A stretch of DNA of 64,000 nucleotides from Rossellomorea pakistanensis (GCF_016908495.1 NZ_JAFBDZ010000002.1:1054001-1118000), one strand, 5' to 3'. Counted from the stretch's first letter, positions 44,096-54,496 are shown. Translations and numbers: made by a program. Notes: a model not told the origin generated them from the letters alone.

Positions 44096-47000
44096 ATGAG
44101 TGAAAATCAACTAATGAATGATGAAGTGATCATAAAAGAAGAAGAAACTCTTTTTGAAGCTCCTATGTCTTACAGTCAAAAAAGATTATGGTTTCTTCAA
44201 TCTTATAACCCAGAATTAAATGCCTATAACATATCTTTTTCATTTAACATGTGCGGAGAATTGAATGTTTCTAAGTTTGAAGAAAGCCTGAAAGTCATAG
44301 TCCAGAGGCATGAAATATTCAGAACCTTTTTTAAACAAGAAGGTTCTGAATATATGCAGGTGGTTTATCCAGTAAAGAAATTAAATTTTGACTTAGTCGA
44401 ATTAGAATCTCTGAACGGTGATGATGAAGAAGAGCAAATTCAACGGTTCACGGAGGAGCTCCAAAATCAAACATTCGGTTTAACATCCAAAATCCTCTAT
44501 CATTTTTACCTTTTGCGGATTGATGATCATCAATATCGGTTTTTCGTGAATATCCATCATATGATTTTTGATCGCTGGTCATTTAATAAATTCATGCATG
44601 AATTAGTTGAAATTTACCATGCTAAATGCCATTCTACTGAAATGAAATTACCAGACTTAGAGATTCAATACTCAGACTATGCTTATTGGCAGCAGTCATG
44701 GTTGGAAGAAGGGAATGCAGAGGATCAACTTCATTATTGGTCTACTAAGTTAGGGGGAAAGCTTCCTGTTTTAGAATTGCCAACAGACTTTCCAAGACCA
44801 TCGAAACAAACCTTTAATGGGAGCAGCGTTAAATTTAAACTTCCGGAAGAATTGTCAATGAAGTTGAAAAAATGGTGTCAAGAAGAAAATGTAACGCCAA
44901 ATATGGCTTTATTAGCTGCGTATAAAGTGCTGTTATACCGCAATACAGGTGAACAAGATATTTTAATTGGAACTCCGATTGCAGGAAGAAACCAGGAGGA
45001 AACCGAGGATTTAATTGGGTTCTTTGTGAATACCTTAGTCATTCGAACGGATCTTAGTCAAAATCCTAGTTTTATAGACTATTTAAATCAGGTGAAAGAT
45101 GTTTGCCTTGAAGCTTATTCGAATCAGGATATACCATTTGAGCATCTAGTTGAAAAATTAAGTCCAGAAAGAAGTTCAAGCGCAGCACCCATTTTCCAAG
45201 GTATGTTTTCATTACAAAATAAGATTGAGACAAACATCGACATGGATGGGGTGGCTATTGAACTTTTGGAGAATGAGAATAAAACCTCTAAATTCGATCT
45301 GTCGCTTATCATGCATGAGGAAGGAGCCTGTTTCGTTGGGGAGCTGCAATATAATACAGATCTATTTAAGAAGAGTTCGGTACAAAGAATGGGGCGGCAT
45401 TTCTTGAATTTGGTAACAGCCGTTATCGAAGAACCTTCAAAGTCGATTGCCGATTTTTCTATCTTGACGAGTGAGGAGAAAGAATTATTCCAGCAGGTTA
45501 ATAGCTTGGAGCCCAATCATTTGGAAGGCTCGATACAACAATTATTTGAAATGCAGGTCAGAAATCATCCTCACGCTATTGCGCTTGAATATGAAGGAGT
45601 TCAATTAAGTTATTCTGAATTAAATTCGAAGGCCAATCAGCTAGCGCACTATTTGATGAAAATTGGTGTGAACAAACAAAAACCTGTTGTGGTATGTCTT
45701 GAAAGAACGCCTGACCTCATGATAACCATTTTAGCGGTGCTTAAAGCGGGAAGTTTCTATTTGCCAGTAGATCATTCATTGCCAGCTAATCGAATGAAGG
45801 ACATTTTAGAAGACAGCAATCCAAATGTGATCATCACAGAAATCAACCATATCGATAAGATGGGAGATGATCAAAATCAAGTAATATGTCTGAGCACTAT
45901 TAAGGAAGCAGTAAAGAAAGAAGAAAAAACGAATCCCAATATACAAAGTGAAAAACTTGATTTAGCTTATGTCATCTATACGTCTGGTTCAACAGGGAAG
46001 CCAAAGGGAGTTGCTATACAGAATAAGGGGGTCATAAGGCTTGTAAGAGATACAAACTATATCAAAATAAAGCCTGAGTCTAATATCGCTCAAATTCTAA
46101 GTATCTCATTTGACGTTACATCCTTCGAGATATGGGGAGCATTACTGAATGGGGCAAAATTGATTATAGCTAACAAGGACACCATTCTATCCCCGCAGAA
46201 ATTCAGTAAATGGTTGAAATCAAAACAGATTACAACACTGGCGATTCCGGCCGCATTGTTTAACAAAGTCGCCCAGGAGGAACCGGCTGCATTCTCAGAT
46301 GTTGAAAATGTTTTAGTCGGGGGAGAAGCTTGCAGTCCTAAATGGGTAAACCAAATCTTGACCTATGGTGCTCCGAAAAGACTTCTTAACTCGTATGGAC
46401 CAAGTGAAAATACGGCGATAACCCTGAACTTTGTTATGAATACATCCTTAGATTTAAAGGATAAAGAGATCGAGACGATACCGATTGGGAAGCCGGTTAA
46501 TAACACACAAGTATATGTATTAGATAAACATTTAAATAGAGTACCGATAGGGATTCCAGGGGAGCTGTATATTGGCGGTGATGGTTTAGCGCTTGGATAT
46601 TGGAATCGTCCTGATCTAACAAAGGAAAAGTTTATTGATCATCCATTTAGTCATGTTGAAGGGGCAAAGCTTTATAAGACTGGAGATATCGTCAAATTTT
46701 TAGACGATGGAAATCTTGATTTTATTGGACGAGTGGATCATCAGGTAAAGCTTCGTGGATTCCGAATTGAATTAGGAGATATTGAAGAAAGCATTCGCCA
46801 AAACCTGAGAATTAAAGACGCTGTCGTACTTTTAAAAGAAATGGATCAAGGCGATAAGAAATTAATCAGTTATTACACAACCGGCGAACCCCTCCTTAAA
46901 AGCGAGTTAAGAAAAGAGTTAAGTAATAAATTACCTGATTATATGATTCCTTCGATTTTTATTGAGATGGACAATCTTCCGCTTACGTCGAATGGTAAGG

Positions 47001-50000
47001 TAGATCGTCAATGCTTACCTGAACCAACGGAAAAGGATTTCGAAATGGGAGAGTATATAGCTCCACGAAATTCAGTAGAAGAGATGCTGACAAAAATATG
47101 GCAAGAGATTTTAAATCATGAAAAGATCGGGATCCATGATAACTTTTTTGAAATAGGCGGTCATTCCCTTTTAGCAACACAGGTCATTTCAAGAGTCGCG
47201 GACAATGTCGGAAAGCAAATCCCAATACGTTTCATTTTTGAATTCCCAACAATTGCTACAATGTCTTCAGAAATAATGAAGAGTGATCAGAAAGAAGAAA
47301 AGAAATCAATCCTAGTGAAAAAAAATAAAGAACAGAAATACCCACTTTCATTTTCTCAGAAGAGATTATGGTTTCTAAACCAAATGGACCCGGAGAATGT
47401 TTCCTACAATATCCCATTTGCCTTTCAAATCTCTGGAAACCTCCATTATGGAAATTTCGAGAAGAGTTTAAGAGCTGTATTAAAACGTCATGAAAGTTTG
47501 CGTACAATTTTCGAAGCGGAAAATGGTGAGCCGTATCAAATCATTCAGAATCAAGTCGATCGTCATTACACTTTTATTAATTATGAGAATGAATCAGAAG
47601 CAGATCGACTACAAAAATTAAATACTCTTATCAGCGAGAAATCATGGGAGCCTTTTGATTTAACTAAAGGTCCGTTATTTCGTGCCTATCTTATTAAAAT
47701 GACGGAAACAGATCATACTTTATTGTTTGTTATCCATCACATCATATTTGATGGCTGGTCAGGGGAGATTCTCCTAAAGGAAATTAATGACCACTATTCA
47801 GCATTTCAACAAGGGAAAGACGTTTCTTTAGCTAACCTTGACATTCAATATTCTGACTATGCCCAATGGCAGAAAGAGTTGATGGCAGGTGAGAATGTCA
47901 ATCAACAGTTAGATTATTGGCGTCAGAAATTAGCGGGTGAATTACCTATACTCGAGCTTCCGATTGATTATTCTAGACCAATGGAACAAACAACTAATGG
48001 GAAAAGCATTGCTTTAACGATCCCTGATGATCTAACACTCCAACTTAGAACGTTAAGTCAAAAAGAAAACGCTACATTATATATGACTTTTCTCTCGGCA
48101 TTTAAAGTCCTTTTGTATCGCTATACAGGTCAAAAAGATGTACTTATAGGAACGCCTGTGGCAGGAAGAATTATGAAAGAATTAGAGTCATTAATTGGAT
48201 TCTTTATTAATACGGTCGTTATCCGGACAGACTTAGGAGAAAATCCTACATTTAATGAATTATTAAAGCAAGTAAGAGAGAGCTGTCTTGAAGCCTACTC
48301 CCATCAAGATGTGCCATTTGAAAAGCTGGTGGAAGAACTGCAACCAGAAAGAAACTTGAGTCATAGTCCAATTTTCCAAGTGATGTTTTCTCATCATTCA
48401 ATTGAAGAATCAGAGCAGTTTCTATTAGAAAATCCAATCGTTTCATTAAATATAGAGAACGAGGTTTCGAAATTTGATTTATCTCTAAATATCAATGAAA
48501 GTCAACATTCGATTACGCTTGAGCTTCAATATAATACCGATTTATTTAGAGAGAATACGATTCAACAATTTAGCAGCCATTTAGTAAACCTATTAGAAAG
48601 TATCGTCAATAATCCGAACACTAGTATTTATCAACTACCAATACTAGATGAGACGGAAATCAAAAATCATGTAAATCATACAATGAATGCTAAAGAAGAT
48701 AAAAACATTGAATACTTCTACGATAGGATTGATCAGCTAGCCCGTTTAACTCCTGACAGACCAGCCATTTCATTTGATGGTGAGTCTATTACTTATAGGG
48801 AATTATCCAAATATTCGGACCAGGTAGCGAGTTTCCTAGTAAAAGAAGGATATGAAACTCAATCTACGATCGGTGTTTATATGGATAAAAACCTTACTGT
48901 GATCCCCATCATTATTGGAATCATGAAAGCGGGATGTGTATTTGTTCCATTAGATCCGCAGCATCCAAGCGACAGGATTCACTACATTGTAAATAATGTA
49001 AGTTTGAAGGCGATATTTACACAAGATAAATGGATGAGTAAGTTGGATACCACCGTTGATTTATTGAGTGTTGATTCAATATGGAAAGACATTCTTTTAC
49101 AGCCTATCCATCCGAAGATACATGATAGGATACCAGAACATCTTGCCTATATTATCTTTACCTCTGGTACGACTGGAGATCCTAAAGGAGTCACCGTTAG
49201 CAATCGAAATCTGGCAAATTCCTTTCCATCGTATTTGGATGCCTATAAGACGAACGAACTAACAAATTTCATTCAGTTGGCTAGTATTGCTTTTGATGTT
49301 TTTATCCAAGATATGCTTCGGTCCTTATGTTCGGGTGGAAGGCTGATCCTTTGTTCTAAGGATACGATCATTCATCCTGAGGAATTATACAATGTGCTAT
49401 TAGATGAAAAGGTGGATTTTGCAGAATTTGTACCTGCTCTATTAAAGCATCTTGTCACATACATGAAGGAAAGCGGAAAAGTTTTAAAGGATTTAAAAGT
49501 AATCGTTTCAGGTGCGGATACGTGGTATGTAAAGGATTTCGAAGAGATAAAAAAATTCTTTAATCAAAATGTGAATTTTATCAATTCCTATGGGGTAACA
49601 GAAGCGACAATTGATAATACCTACTTCGTATTAAATGACCAGACAAAGCTAAATACTGAAATTGTTCCTATTGGGAAACCTTTCCCGCATGTCAATATTT
49701 ATATATTTGATGAACAGATGCAATTTGTTCCTCAAGGTGTGGCAGGAGAGATGTACATTGGCGGACCAGCAGTATCAAGTGGGTATTATAACCGTCCTGA
49801 TCTGACATCTGAAAGATTCCTAACCAATCCATTTAATAATGAGGAAAGACTATATAAAACGGGAGACCTAGCTCGTTATCTACCAGATGGAAATTTGGAG
49901 TTCATTGGCAGGAAGGACAACCAAGTCAAGATCAGAGGGTATCGAATCGAAACGAGTGAGATTGAAGCGAGCATAAGGAAATATCCTGATGTTAATGAAG

Positions 50001-50518
50001 TGGTTGTAACCATGAAGGAAATCCAGGATGAAAAACATTTAGTAGCCTATATCATTTCGAATAATCATATCGAGAATAAAGAATTAATCGAGTTCTTAAA
50101 GAAATCATTACCGCCGTACATGGTTCCATACAAAATTGAAATCATTGACGCTTTTCCGCTTAATGCAAATGGAAAGATTGATCATAAGGCATTGCCTCTA
50201 CCGCAATTAGTGGAAACAGATGACAATCAAAATGAACCAAGAACCTTAGTGGAAAAGAAAGTAGCAGAGATATGGAAAGAGGTTTTAAATCTTAAAAAGA
50301 TTAGTGTCAAGGATAATTTCTTTGAACTGGGGGGACACTCTCTGATTGCTACCCAGGCAATCTCACGTTTACAGCGGAAGTTCAAAGTGAAAATCCCTCT
50401 GAAAATATTATTTGAACAATCAACAGTAGAGGGGATAGCGAATTATATCGAAATAGAAATCTATAAAAAACTAGAAAAGATGTCAGAGGATGAGGCGGAG
50501 AATCTTCTTGTTAATTAG
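44096..50518 (+). CDS. NRPS, two modules: C-A(?)-PCP-C-A(Dab/Orn)-PCP
   Basis: A 2,140-residue synthetase. C1 has HHMIFDR (154-160), with Arg instead of the usual Gly after the catalytic Asp. A1 (Asp673) is a close relative of the first A domain of the preceding protein, but its pocket reads D-V-F-A-L-G-S-A-I-K, not assignable by me. Carrier Ser1024. C2 has HHIIFDG at 1214. A2 (Asp1734) reads D-V-Q-E-I-S-S-I-D-K, one change from the Dab code D-V-G-E-I-S-S-I-D-K and close to Orn. Carrier Ser2082. The end (EKMSEDEAENLL) looks like a donor docking helix. The ATG follows AAGAGGTGAAAAAC. Confidence 0.93.
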   Translation: MSENQLMNDEVIIKEEETLFEAPMSYSQKRLWFLQSYNPELNAYNISFSFNMCGELNVSKFEESLKVIVQRHEIFRTFFKQEGSEYMQVVYPVKKLNFDLVELESLNGDDEEEQIQRFTEELQNQTFGLTSKILYHFYLLRIDDHQYRFFVNIHHMIFDRWSFNKFMHELVEIYHAKCHSTEMKLPDLEIQYSDYAYWQQSWLEEGNAEDQLHYWSTKLGGKLPVLELPTDFPRPSKQTFNGSSVKFKLPEELSMKLKKWCQEENVTPNMALLAAYKVLLYRNTGEQDILIGTPIAGRNQEETEDLIGFFVNTLVIRTDLSQNPSFIDYLNQVKDVCLEAYSNQDIPFEHLVEKLSPERSSSAAPIFQGMFSLQNKIETNIDMDGVAIELLENENKTSKFDLSLIMHEEGACFVGELQYNTDLFKKSSVQRMGRHFLNLVTAVIEEPSKSIADFSILTSEEKELFQQVNSLEPNHLEGSIQQLFEMQVRNHPHAIALEYEGVQLSYSELNSKANQLAHYLMKIGVNKQKPVVVCLERTPDLMITILAVLKAGSFYLPVDHSLPANRMKDILEDSNPNVIITEINHIDKMGDDQNQVICLSTIKEAVKKEEKTNPNIQSEKLDLAYVIYTSGSTGKPKGVAIQNKGVIRLVRDTNYIKIKPESNIAQILSISFDVTSFEIWGALLNGAKLIIANKDTILSPQKFSKWLKSKQITTLAIPAALFNKVAQEEPAAFSDVENVLVGGEACSPKWVNQILTYGAPKRLLNSYGPSENTAITLNFVMNTSLDLKDKEIETIPIGKPVNNTQVYVLDKHLNRVPIGIPGELYIGGDGLALGYWNRPDLTKEKFIDHPFSHVEGAKLYKTGDIVKFLDDGNLDFIGRVDHQVKLRGFRIELGDIEESIRQNLRIKDAVVLLKEMDQGDKKLISYYTTGEPLLKSELRKELSNKLPDYMIPSIFIEMDNLPLTSNGKVDRQCLPEPTEKDFEMGEYIAPRNSVEEMLTKIWQEILNHEKIGIHDNFFEIGGHSLLATQVISRVADNVGKQIPIRFIFEFPTIATMSSEIMKSDQKEEKKSILVKKNKEQKYPLSFSQKRLWFLNQMDPENVSYNIPFAFQISGNLHYGNFEKSLRAVLKRHESLRTIFEAENGEPYQIIQNQVDRHYTFINYENESEADRLQKLNTLISEKSWEPFDLTKGPLFRAYLIKMTETDHTLLFVIHHIIFDGWSGEILLKEINDHYSAFQQGKDVSLANLDIQYSDYAQWQKELMAGENVNQQLDYWRQKLAGELPILELPIDYSRPMEQTTNGKSIALTIPDDLTLQLRTLSQKENATLYMTFLSAFKVLLYRYTGQKDVLIGTPVAGRIMKELESLIGFFINTVVIRTDLGENPTFNELLKQVRESCLEAYSHQDVPFEKLVEELQPERNLSHSPIFQVMFSHHSIEESEQFLLENPIVSLNIENEVSKFDLSLNINESQHSITLELQYNTDLFRENTIQQFSSHLVNLLESIVNNPNTSIYQLPILDETEIKNHVNHTMNAKEDKNIEYFYDRIDQLARLTPDRPAISFDGESITYRELSKYSDQVASFLVKEGYETQSTIGVYMDKNLTVIPIIIGIMKAGCVFVPLDPQHPSDRIHYIVNNVSLKAIFTQDKWMSKLDTTVDLLSVDSIWKDILLQPIHPKIHDRIPEHLAYIIFTSGTTGDPKGVTVSNRNLANSFPSYLDAYKTNELTNFIQLASIAFDVFIQDMLRSLCSGGRLILCSKDTIIHPEELYNVLLDEKVDFAEFVPALLKHLVTYMKESGKVLKDLKVIVSGADTWYVKDFEEIKKFFNQNVNFINSYGVTEATIDNTYFVLNDQTKLNTEIVPIGKPFPHVNIYIFDEQMQFVPQGVAGEMYIGGPAVSSGYYNRPDLTSERFLTNPFNNEERLYKTGDLARYLPDGNLEFIGRKDNQVKIRGYRIETSEIEASIRKYPDVNEVVVTMKEIQDEKHLVAYIISNNHIENKELIEFLKKSLPPYMVPYKIEIIDAFPLNANGKIDHKALPLPQLVETDDNQNEPRTLVEKKVAEIWKEVLNLKKISVKDNFFELGGHSLIATQAISRLQRKFKVKIPLKILFEQSTVEGIANYIEIEIYKKLEKMSEDEAENLLVN

Positions 50519-50530
50519 GGGGAATAAAGA

Positions 50531-53500
50531 ATGAGTATCACTTTAGATAAATTGTCTACTGCAAAGCAGGACCTATTGAAAAGAATGTTAGAAGAGGAAA
50601 TGGACGATAGTAATAAAATTGTTAATCTGGAGCCATGGGAAGAAAAACCGTTGTCATTCTCGCAACAACGTCTATGGTTCTTGGATAAATATTTGGACAA
50701 TAAAGCAATCTACAATGTTCCCTTCTACATGAAAATGAAGGGAACAGTAGACAAAGAGGCATTACGTTTTGCCTTTAATGAAATCATCCATCGTCACCAG
50801 GTGTTGAAATCCTTTATTGTTGACGGGGAGAAAGCGACAGTTGGGATTCTAGAGAACTTTGAATTCCAATTAGAGGTGATTTCAGCTAAAGAAAAGCCGA
50901 TTGAAGAAAAAGCAGGATTTATCCACCAATATATAGAGGAGAATACCAATTTCCAATTTGACCTGAACACTGGCCCGCTATTTACAGTGAAGCTACTTGA
51001 GTGCTCTGATTCAGAATCGATTCTACTCGTAAATATGCACCATATTATATTTGATGGATGGTCCCAACAACTATTTATAAAGGAATTCAGTCATTACTAC
51101 AACGATTGCTTAGAAAAGAATCCAACTCACTTGCTTGATCCGATTAGCCAGTATTGGGATTATTCCAATTGGCAGCAATCCTGGTTTGATGATGGGAATG
51201 TAGGCGACCAGATCCACTACTGGTCGACAAAACTGGGTGGGAAGCTTCCAATCCTAGAATTGCCGACAGACTATCCGCGCCCTTCTAAACAAACCTTTAA
51301 TGGCAGCAATATTGCATTCGAACTCCCTAAAGAGGTTTCGAGTCAATTAAAAAAGATTTGTAAGGAAGAAGGGGTCACTCCTAATATGGCCCTTCTAGCA
51401 GTCTACAAGATTCTGCTTTATCGCTATACCGGTAATGATGATATTTTAGTTGGCACTCCGATTGCTGGAAGGAATCATGAGGAAGTTGAAGAACTTATCG
51501 GATTCTTTATAAATACATTAGTGATTCGAACAAATTTAAGTGAAAAACCAAGCTTTAGAGATTACCTGAAACAAGTAAAAAATGTTTGCCTGGAAGCTTA
51601 TTCAAATCAGGATGTTCCTTTTGAGAAGTTGGTAGAGAAATTAAGTCCGGAACGCAGCACAAGTGTGTCACCTATTTTTCAAGTGTTATTCTCTTTACAA
51701 AATACGATTCCGGCGGATATCCACTTAAAAGATTTAGAGATTGAAATGCTCGAAATCGAGAACAAGACGGCTAAATTTGATCTTGCCTTGTTTATGCAAG
51801 AAGATCATGATCGTTTTCTTGGTGAGTTTCAATATAACACCGATTTATTTAATCGGAGTACGATTGAGAGAATGTGTAAACATTTCGTACGTTTAGTATC
51901 AGAAGTAGTGAATGATCTTTCCCAACAGATCACGGCCATTTCAATATTAACAAAGGATGAGACGAAATTATTCCATCAGATTAACAGCAAGGAACCAAAC
52001 TGTTTAGAAGGGGCAGTCCATCAACATTTTGAGCAGCAGGTTGAAAAGACACCTTATGCCATTGCCATTGAATATCAAGGGTGTAAGATGACCTATCAAG
52101 AATTAAATATTCAAGCAAATCAACTTGCATATGAATTAATTAGGAAGGGTGTGAGTCAAGACAAACCTGTAGCGGTTTGTCTTGAAAGAACTCCCGATTT
52201 ACTTGTCGCCTTCCTAGCAATCTTAAAAGCTGGAAGTTTCTATTTGCCATTTGATGCTGGATTGCCGCAGCGAAGGATAAAAGCGATTTTAGAAGATGGT
52301 GAACCAACGGCAATCATTACTAATTCACAATATATGGAGAGAATGAAAGAATACGAAAATCGTTTAGTTTTCCTAAATGACCATATGGCTACAGACGATG
52401 AAAGTGATCAAAATAATCCGAACCTAGAAAGTCATCCAGATCATCTAGCATATATGATCTATACATCTGGTTCGACTGGTAAGCCAAAAGGTGTAGCCAT
52501 TCAGAATAAGAGTGTTATAAGGCTTGTGAAGAATCCTAATTATATACAAATAATGCCTAATGACCATATTGCTCAAATTTCAAATGCTGCATTTGATGCC
52601 ATTACATTTGAAGCTTGGGGGGCATTATTAAATGGGGCAAAGCTGATCATCGCCGAAAAAGAATCGATCCTTTCATCCCAGAAATTTAGTAAATGGCTAA
52701 AGGAAAACAACATCTGTTCAATGTTTATTACCGTCGCTCTTTTCAATAAAGTCGCTCAAGAGGAGCCAACGGCATTTTCCAATATGAAATATTTATTGGT
52801 TGGCGGTGATGCATGTAGTCCAAAAATGATAAACCGAGTATTAGCCCATGGTCCCCCTGAAAAAATTCTGAACGCCTATGGACCAACAGAAAGTACGACT
52901 TTTGCCCTTACATATGGGATTGATTCCAATAACTCTCCAAATATAGAGATCGTTCCAATTGGAAAACCGATATCCAATACACAAGTACATGTTTTAGATT
53001 CAAATATGAATCCTGTGCCAATAGGTGTACCTGGAGAGCTATTTATCGGAGGGGACGGATTAGCTGTAGGGTATTGGAATCAAAGAAGCTTAACTGAGGA
53101 GAAATTCGTGAAAAACCCGTTTAGTACAGACCCTAAATCGAAAATATATAAAACTGGGGACATTGTAAGATACCTTCCAGATGGAAATATTGACTATATT
53201 GGTAGGGTTGATCATCAAATTAAATTAAGAGGTTATCGTATTGAATTAGGTGAAATAGAGGAGTCCTTACGCCAAACCGGTTTGGTTAAAGAAGGTGTGG
53301 TCTTACTAAAGAAAGCGGAACAGGAAGAACCGAAAATAGTAAGTTACTATACTTCTTTAGGAAATGTTTCCAAAAAAGAGATTAGAGATGCATTAAGTAA
53401 AGTGTTACCTGATTATATGATCCCATCTATATTCATACAAATGGAGAAGCTCCCTTTCACACCTAATGGCAAAGTGGATCGACGTCAGCTGCCTGAGCCA

Positions 53501-53788
53501 ACAAGTTTAGATATGGAATTAAGAGAATATGTTGCCCCACAAAGCATGATGGAAGAAATCCTAGTAGAAATCTGGTGTGAAGTATTGGGAAATAATCGAA
53601 TTGGGATTCATGACAACTTCTTTGAAATTGGCGGCCATTCGTTACTGGCGACTAAGGTGATTTCAAGAATTCGCAGTGTTTTGGAACAAAGTGTGAGCAT
53701 ACGGATGATCTTTGAATATCCAACAATTTATCAACTTTCACCTATCTTGGAGAATCTGATTTTTGAAAATGATACCGAAATGGTTTAA
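50531..53788 (+). CDS. NRPS, one module: C-A(Ile/Val)-PCP
   Basis: A 1,085-residue synthetase starting with a short acceptor-like helix (STAKQDLLKRMLEEE), then a C domain (HHIIFDG at 170), an A domain (Asp689) whose pocket reads D-A-F-F-L-G-A-T-F-K (Ile/Val-like) and a carrier domain with Ser1037. It ends about 45 residues after that Ser, with no thioesterase, reductase or terminal C domain, so it cannot release a product by itself. Its C domain is very similar to C1 of the preceding protein (shared HYWSTKLGGKLP). It begins 12 bp after the preceding stop, with a GGGGGAATAAAGA ribosome binding site. Confidence 0.93.
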   Translation: MSITLDKLSTAKQDLLKRMLEEEMDDSNKIVNLEPWEEKPLSFSQQRLWFLDKYLDNKAIYNVPFYMKMKGTVDKEALRFAFNEIIHRHQVLKSFIVDGEKATVGILENFEFQLEVISAKEKPIEEKAGFIHQYIEENTNFQFDLNTGPLFTVKLLECSDSESILLVNMHHIIFDGWSQQLFIKEFSHYYNDCLEKNPTHLLDPISQYWDYSNWQQSWFDDGNVGDQIHYWSTKLGGKLPILELPTDYPRPSKQTFNGSNIAFELPKEVSSQLKKICKEEGVTPNMALLAVYKILLYRYTGNDDILVGTPIAGRNHEEVEELIGFFINTLVIRTNLSEKPSFRDYLKQVKNVCLEAYSNQDVPFEKLVEKLSPERSTSVSPIFQVLFSLQNTIPADIHLKDLEIEMLEIENKTAKFDLALFMQEDHDRFLGEFQYNTDLFNRSTIERMCKHFVRLVSEVVNDLSQQITAISILTKDETKLFHQINSKEPNCLEGAVHQHFEQQVEKTPYAIAIEYQGCKMTYQELNIQANQLAYELIRKGVSQDKPVAVCLERTPDLLVAFLAILKAGSFYLPFDAGLPQRRIKAILEDGEPTAIITNSQYMERMKEYENRLVFLNDHMATDDESDQNNPNLESHPDHLAYMIYTSGSTGKPKGVAIQNKSVIRLVKNPNYIQIMPNDHIAQISNAAFDAITFEAWGALLNGAKLIIAEKESILSSQKFSKWLKENNICSMFITVALFNKVAQEEPTAFSNMKYLLVGGDACSPKMINRVLAHGPPEKILNAYGPTESTTFALTYGIDSNNSPNIEIVPIGKPISNTQVHVLDSNMNPVPIGVPGELFIGGDGLAVGYWNQRSLTEEKFVKNPFSTDPKSKIYKTGDIVRYLPDGNIDYIGRVDHQIKLRGYRIELGEIEESLRQTGLVKEGVVLLKKAEQEEPKIVSYYTSLGNVSKKEIRDALSKVLPDYMIPSIFIQMEKLPFTPNGKVDRRQLPEPTSLDMELREYVAPQSMMEEILVEIWCEVLGNNRIGIHDNFFEIGGHSLLATKVISRIRSVLEQSVSIRMIFEYPTIYQLSPILENLIFENDTEMV

Positions 53789-53800
53789 TGGAAGTTTAAG

Positions 53801-54475
53801 ATGAATAAACCGATAATCTATTATGTTTCACTTTCTGAAATATCAGATCAAGAATTCTTTCATTATTATCATACTAATTTAACTGAAGAAGATCGTGTAA
53901 TGACTGACAGATTCAGTATGAAAAGATTGAAAGAATATGTAGTGGGCAGAGCACTATTAAAGTCAGCGTTGAAGTTAGAAGTGGGTTTAGATATCCATCT
54001 TCTAAAGTTAGGAAAAAACCACTATGGTAAACCCTTTCTAGAAGAGTTTGAGGGAATTCATTTCAACCTTTCACATTCAGAAGATCTCATCATGGTCATC
54101 CTTTCTGATACAAGTCCTGTAGGGGTGGATGTAGAGTTTGCTAGAAAGGATTATTTAGATGTGATGGATGAGGTGTTTTCTTTAGAAGAAAGGAAACACA
54201 TCCAATCCCTTTCGAATGAGGAGGAGAAGATTCTCTCATTTTTTAAGCTTTGGACGAAGAAGGAGGCTATCATGAAAGCGGATGGAAGAGGGTTTTCTTA
54301 TCCGCTAAAAAGCCTCGAATTTTCCTCAATCGATGATACTAATGGCTTTATTAACGGTTGGTGGTTTCGAACATTTACACTAGAAGAGGATTATGTAGTC
54401 TCCATAGCTTCAAAGCATTCTTGTCGTACCCCATGTATTCGGAAGTTGGCGTTCAATAGCACGATTGAAAATTAA
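53801..54475 (+). CDS. Sfp-type 4'-phosphopantetheinyl transferase
   Basis: A 224-residue Sfp/Gsp-type transferase that attaches phosphopantetheine from CoA to the carrier-domain serines. The magnesium ligands are Asp110 and Glu112 in VGVDVE, and Glu154 in WTKKEAIMKADGRG; FNLSHSED near residue 88 is also conserved. It lies 12 bp after the last NRPS gene, clearly in the operon, and should activate all six carrier domains. Confidence 0.93.
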   Translation: MNKPIIYYVSLSEISDQEFFHYYHTNLTEEDRVMTDRFSMKRLKEYVVGRALLKSALKLEVGLDIHLLKLGKNHYGKPFLEEFEGIHFNLSHSEDLIMVILSDTSPVGVDVEFARKDYLDVMDEVFSLEERKHIQSLSNEEEKILSFFKLWTKKEAIMKADGRGFSYPLKSLEFSSIDDTNGFINGWWFRTFTLEEDYVVSIASKHSCRTPCIRKLAFNSTIEN

Positions 54476-54496
54476 GACATTCAAGGAGACGGTTTT

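Noticed and set aside
45124..45516. 130-codon frame antisense to the third NRPS gene
   Set aside because: The sense frame is a continuous NRPS; no independent evidence for expression of the antisense frame.
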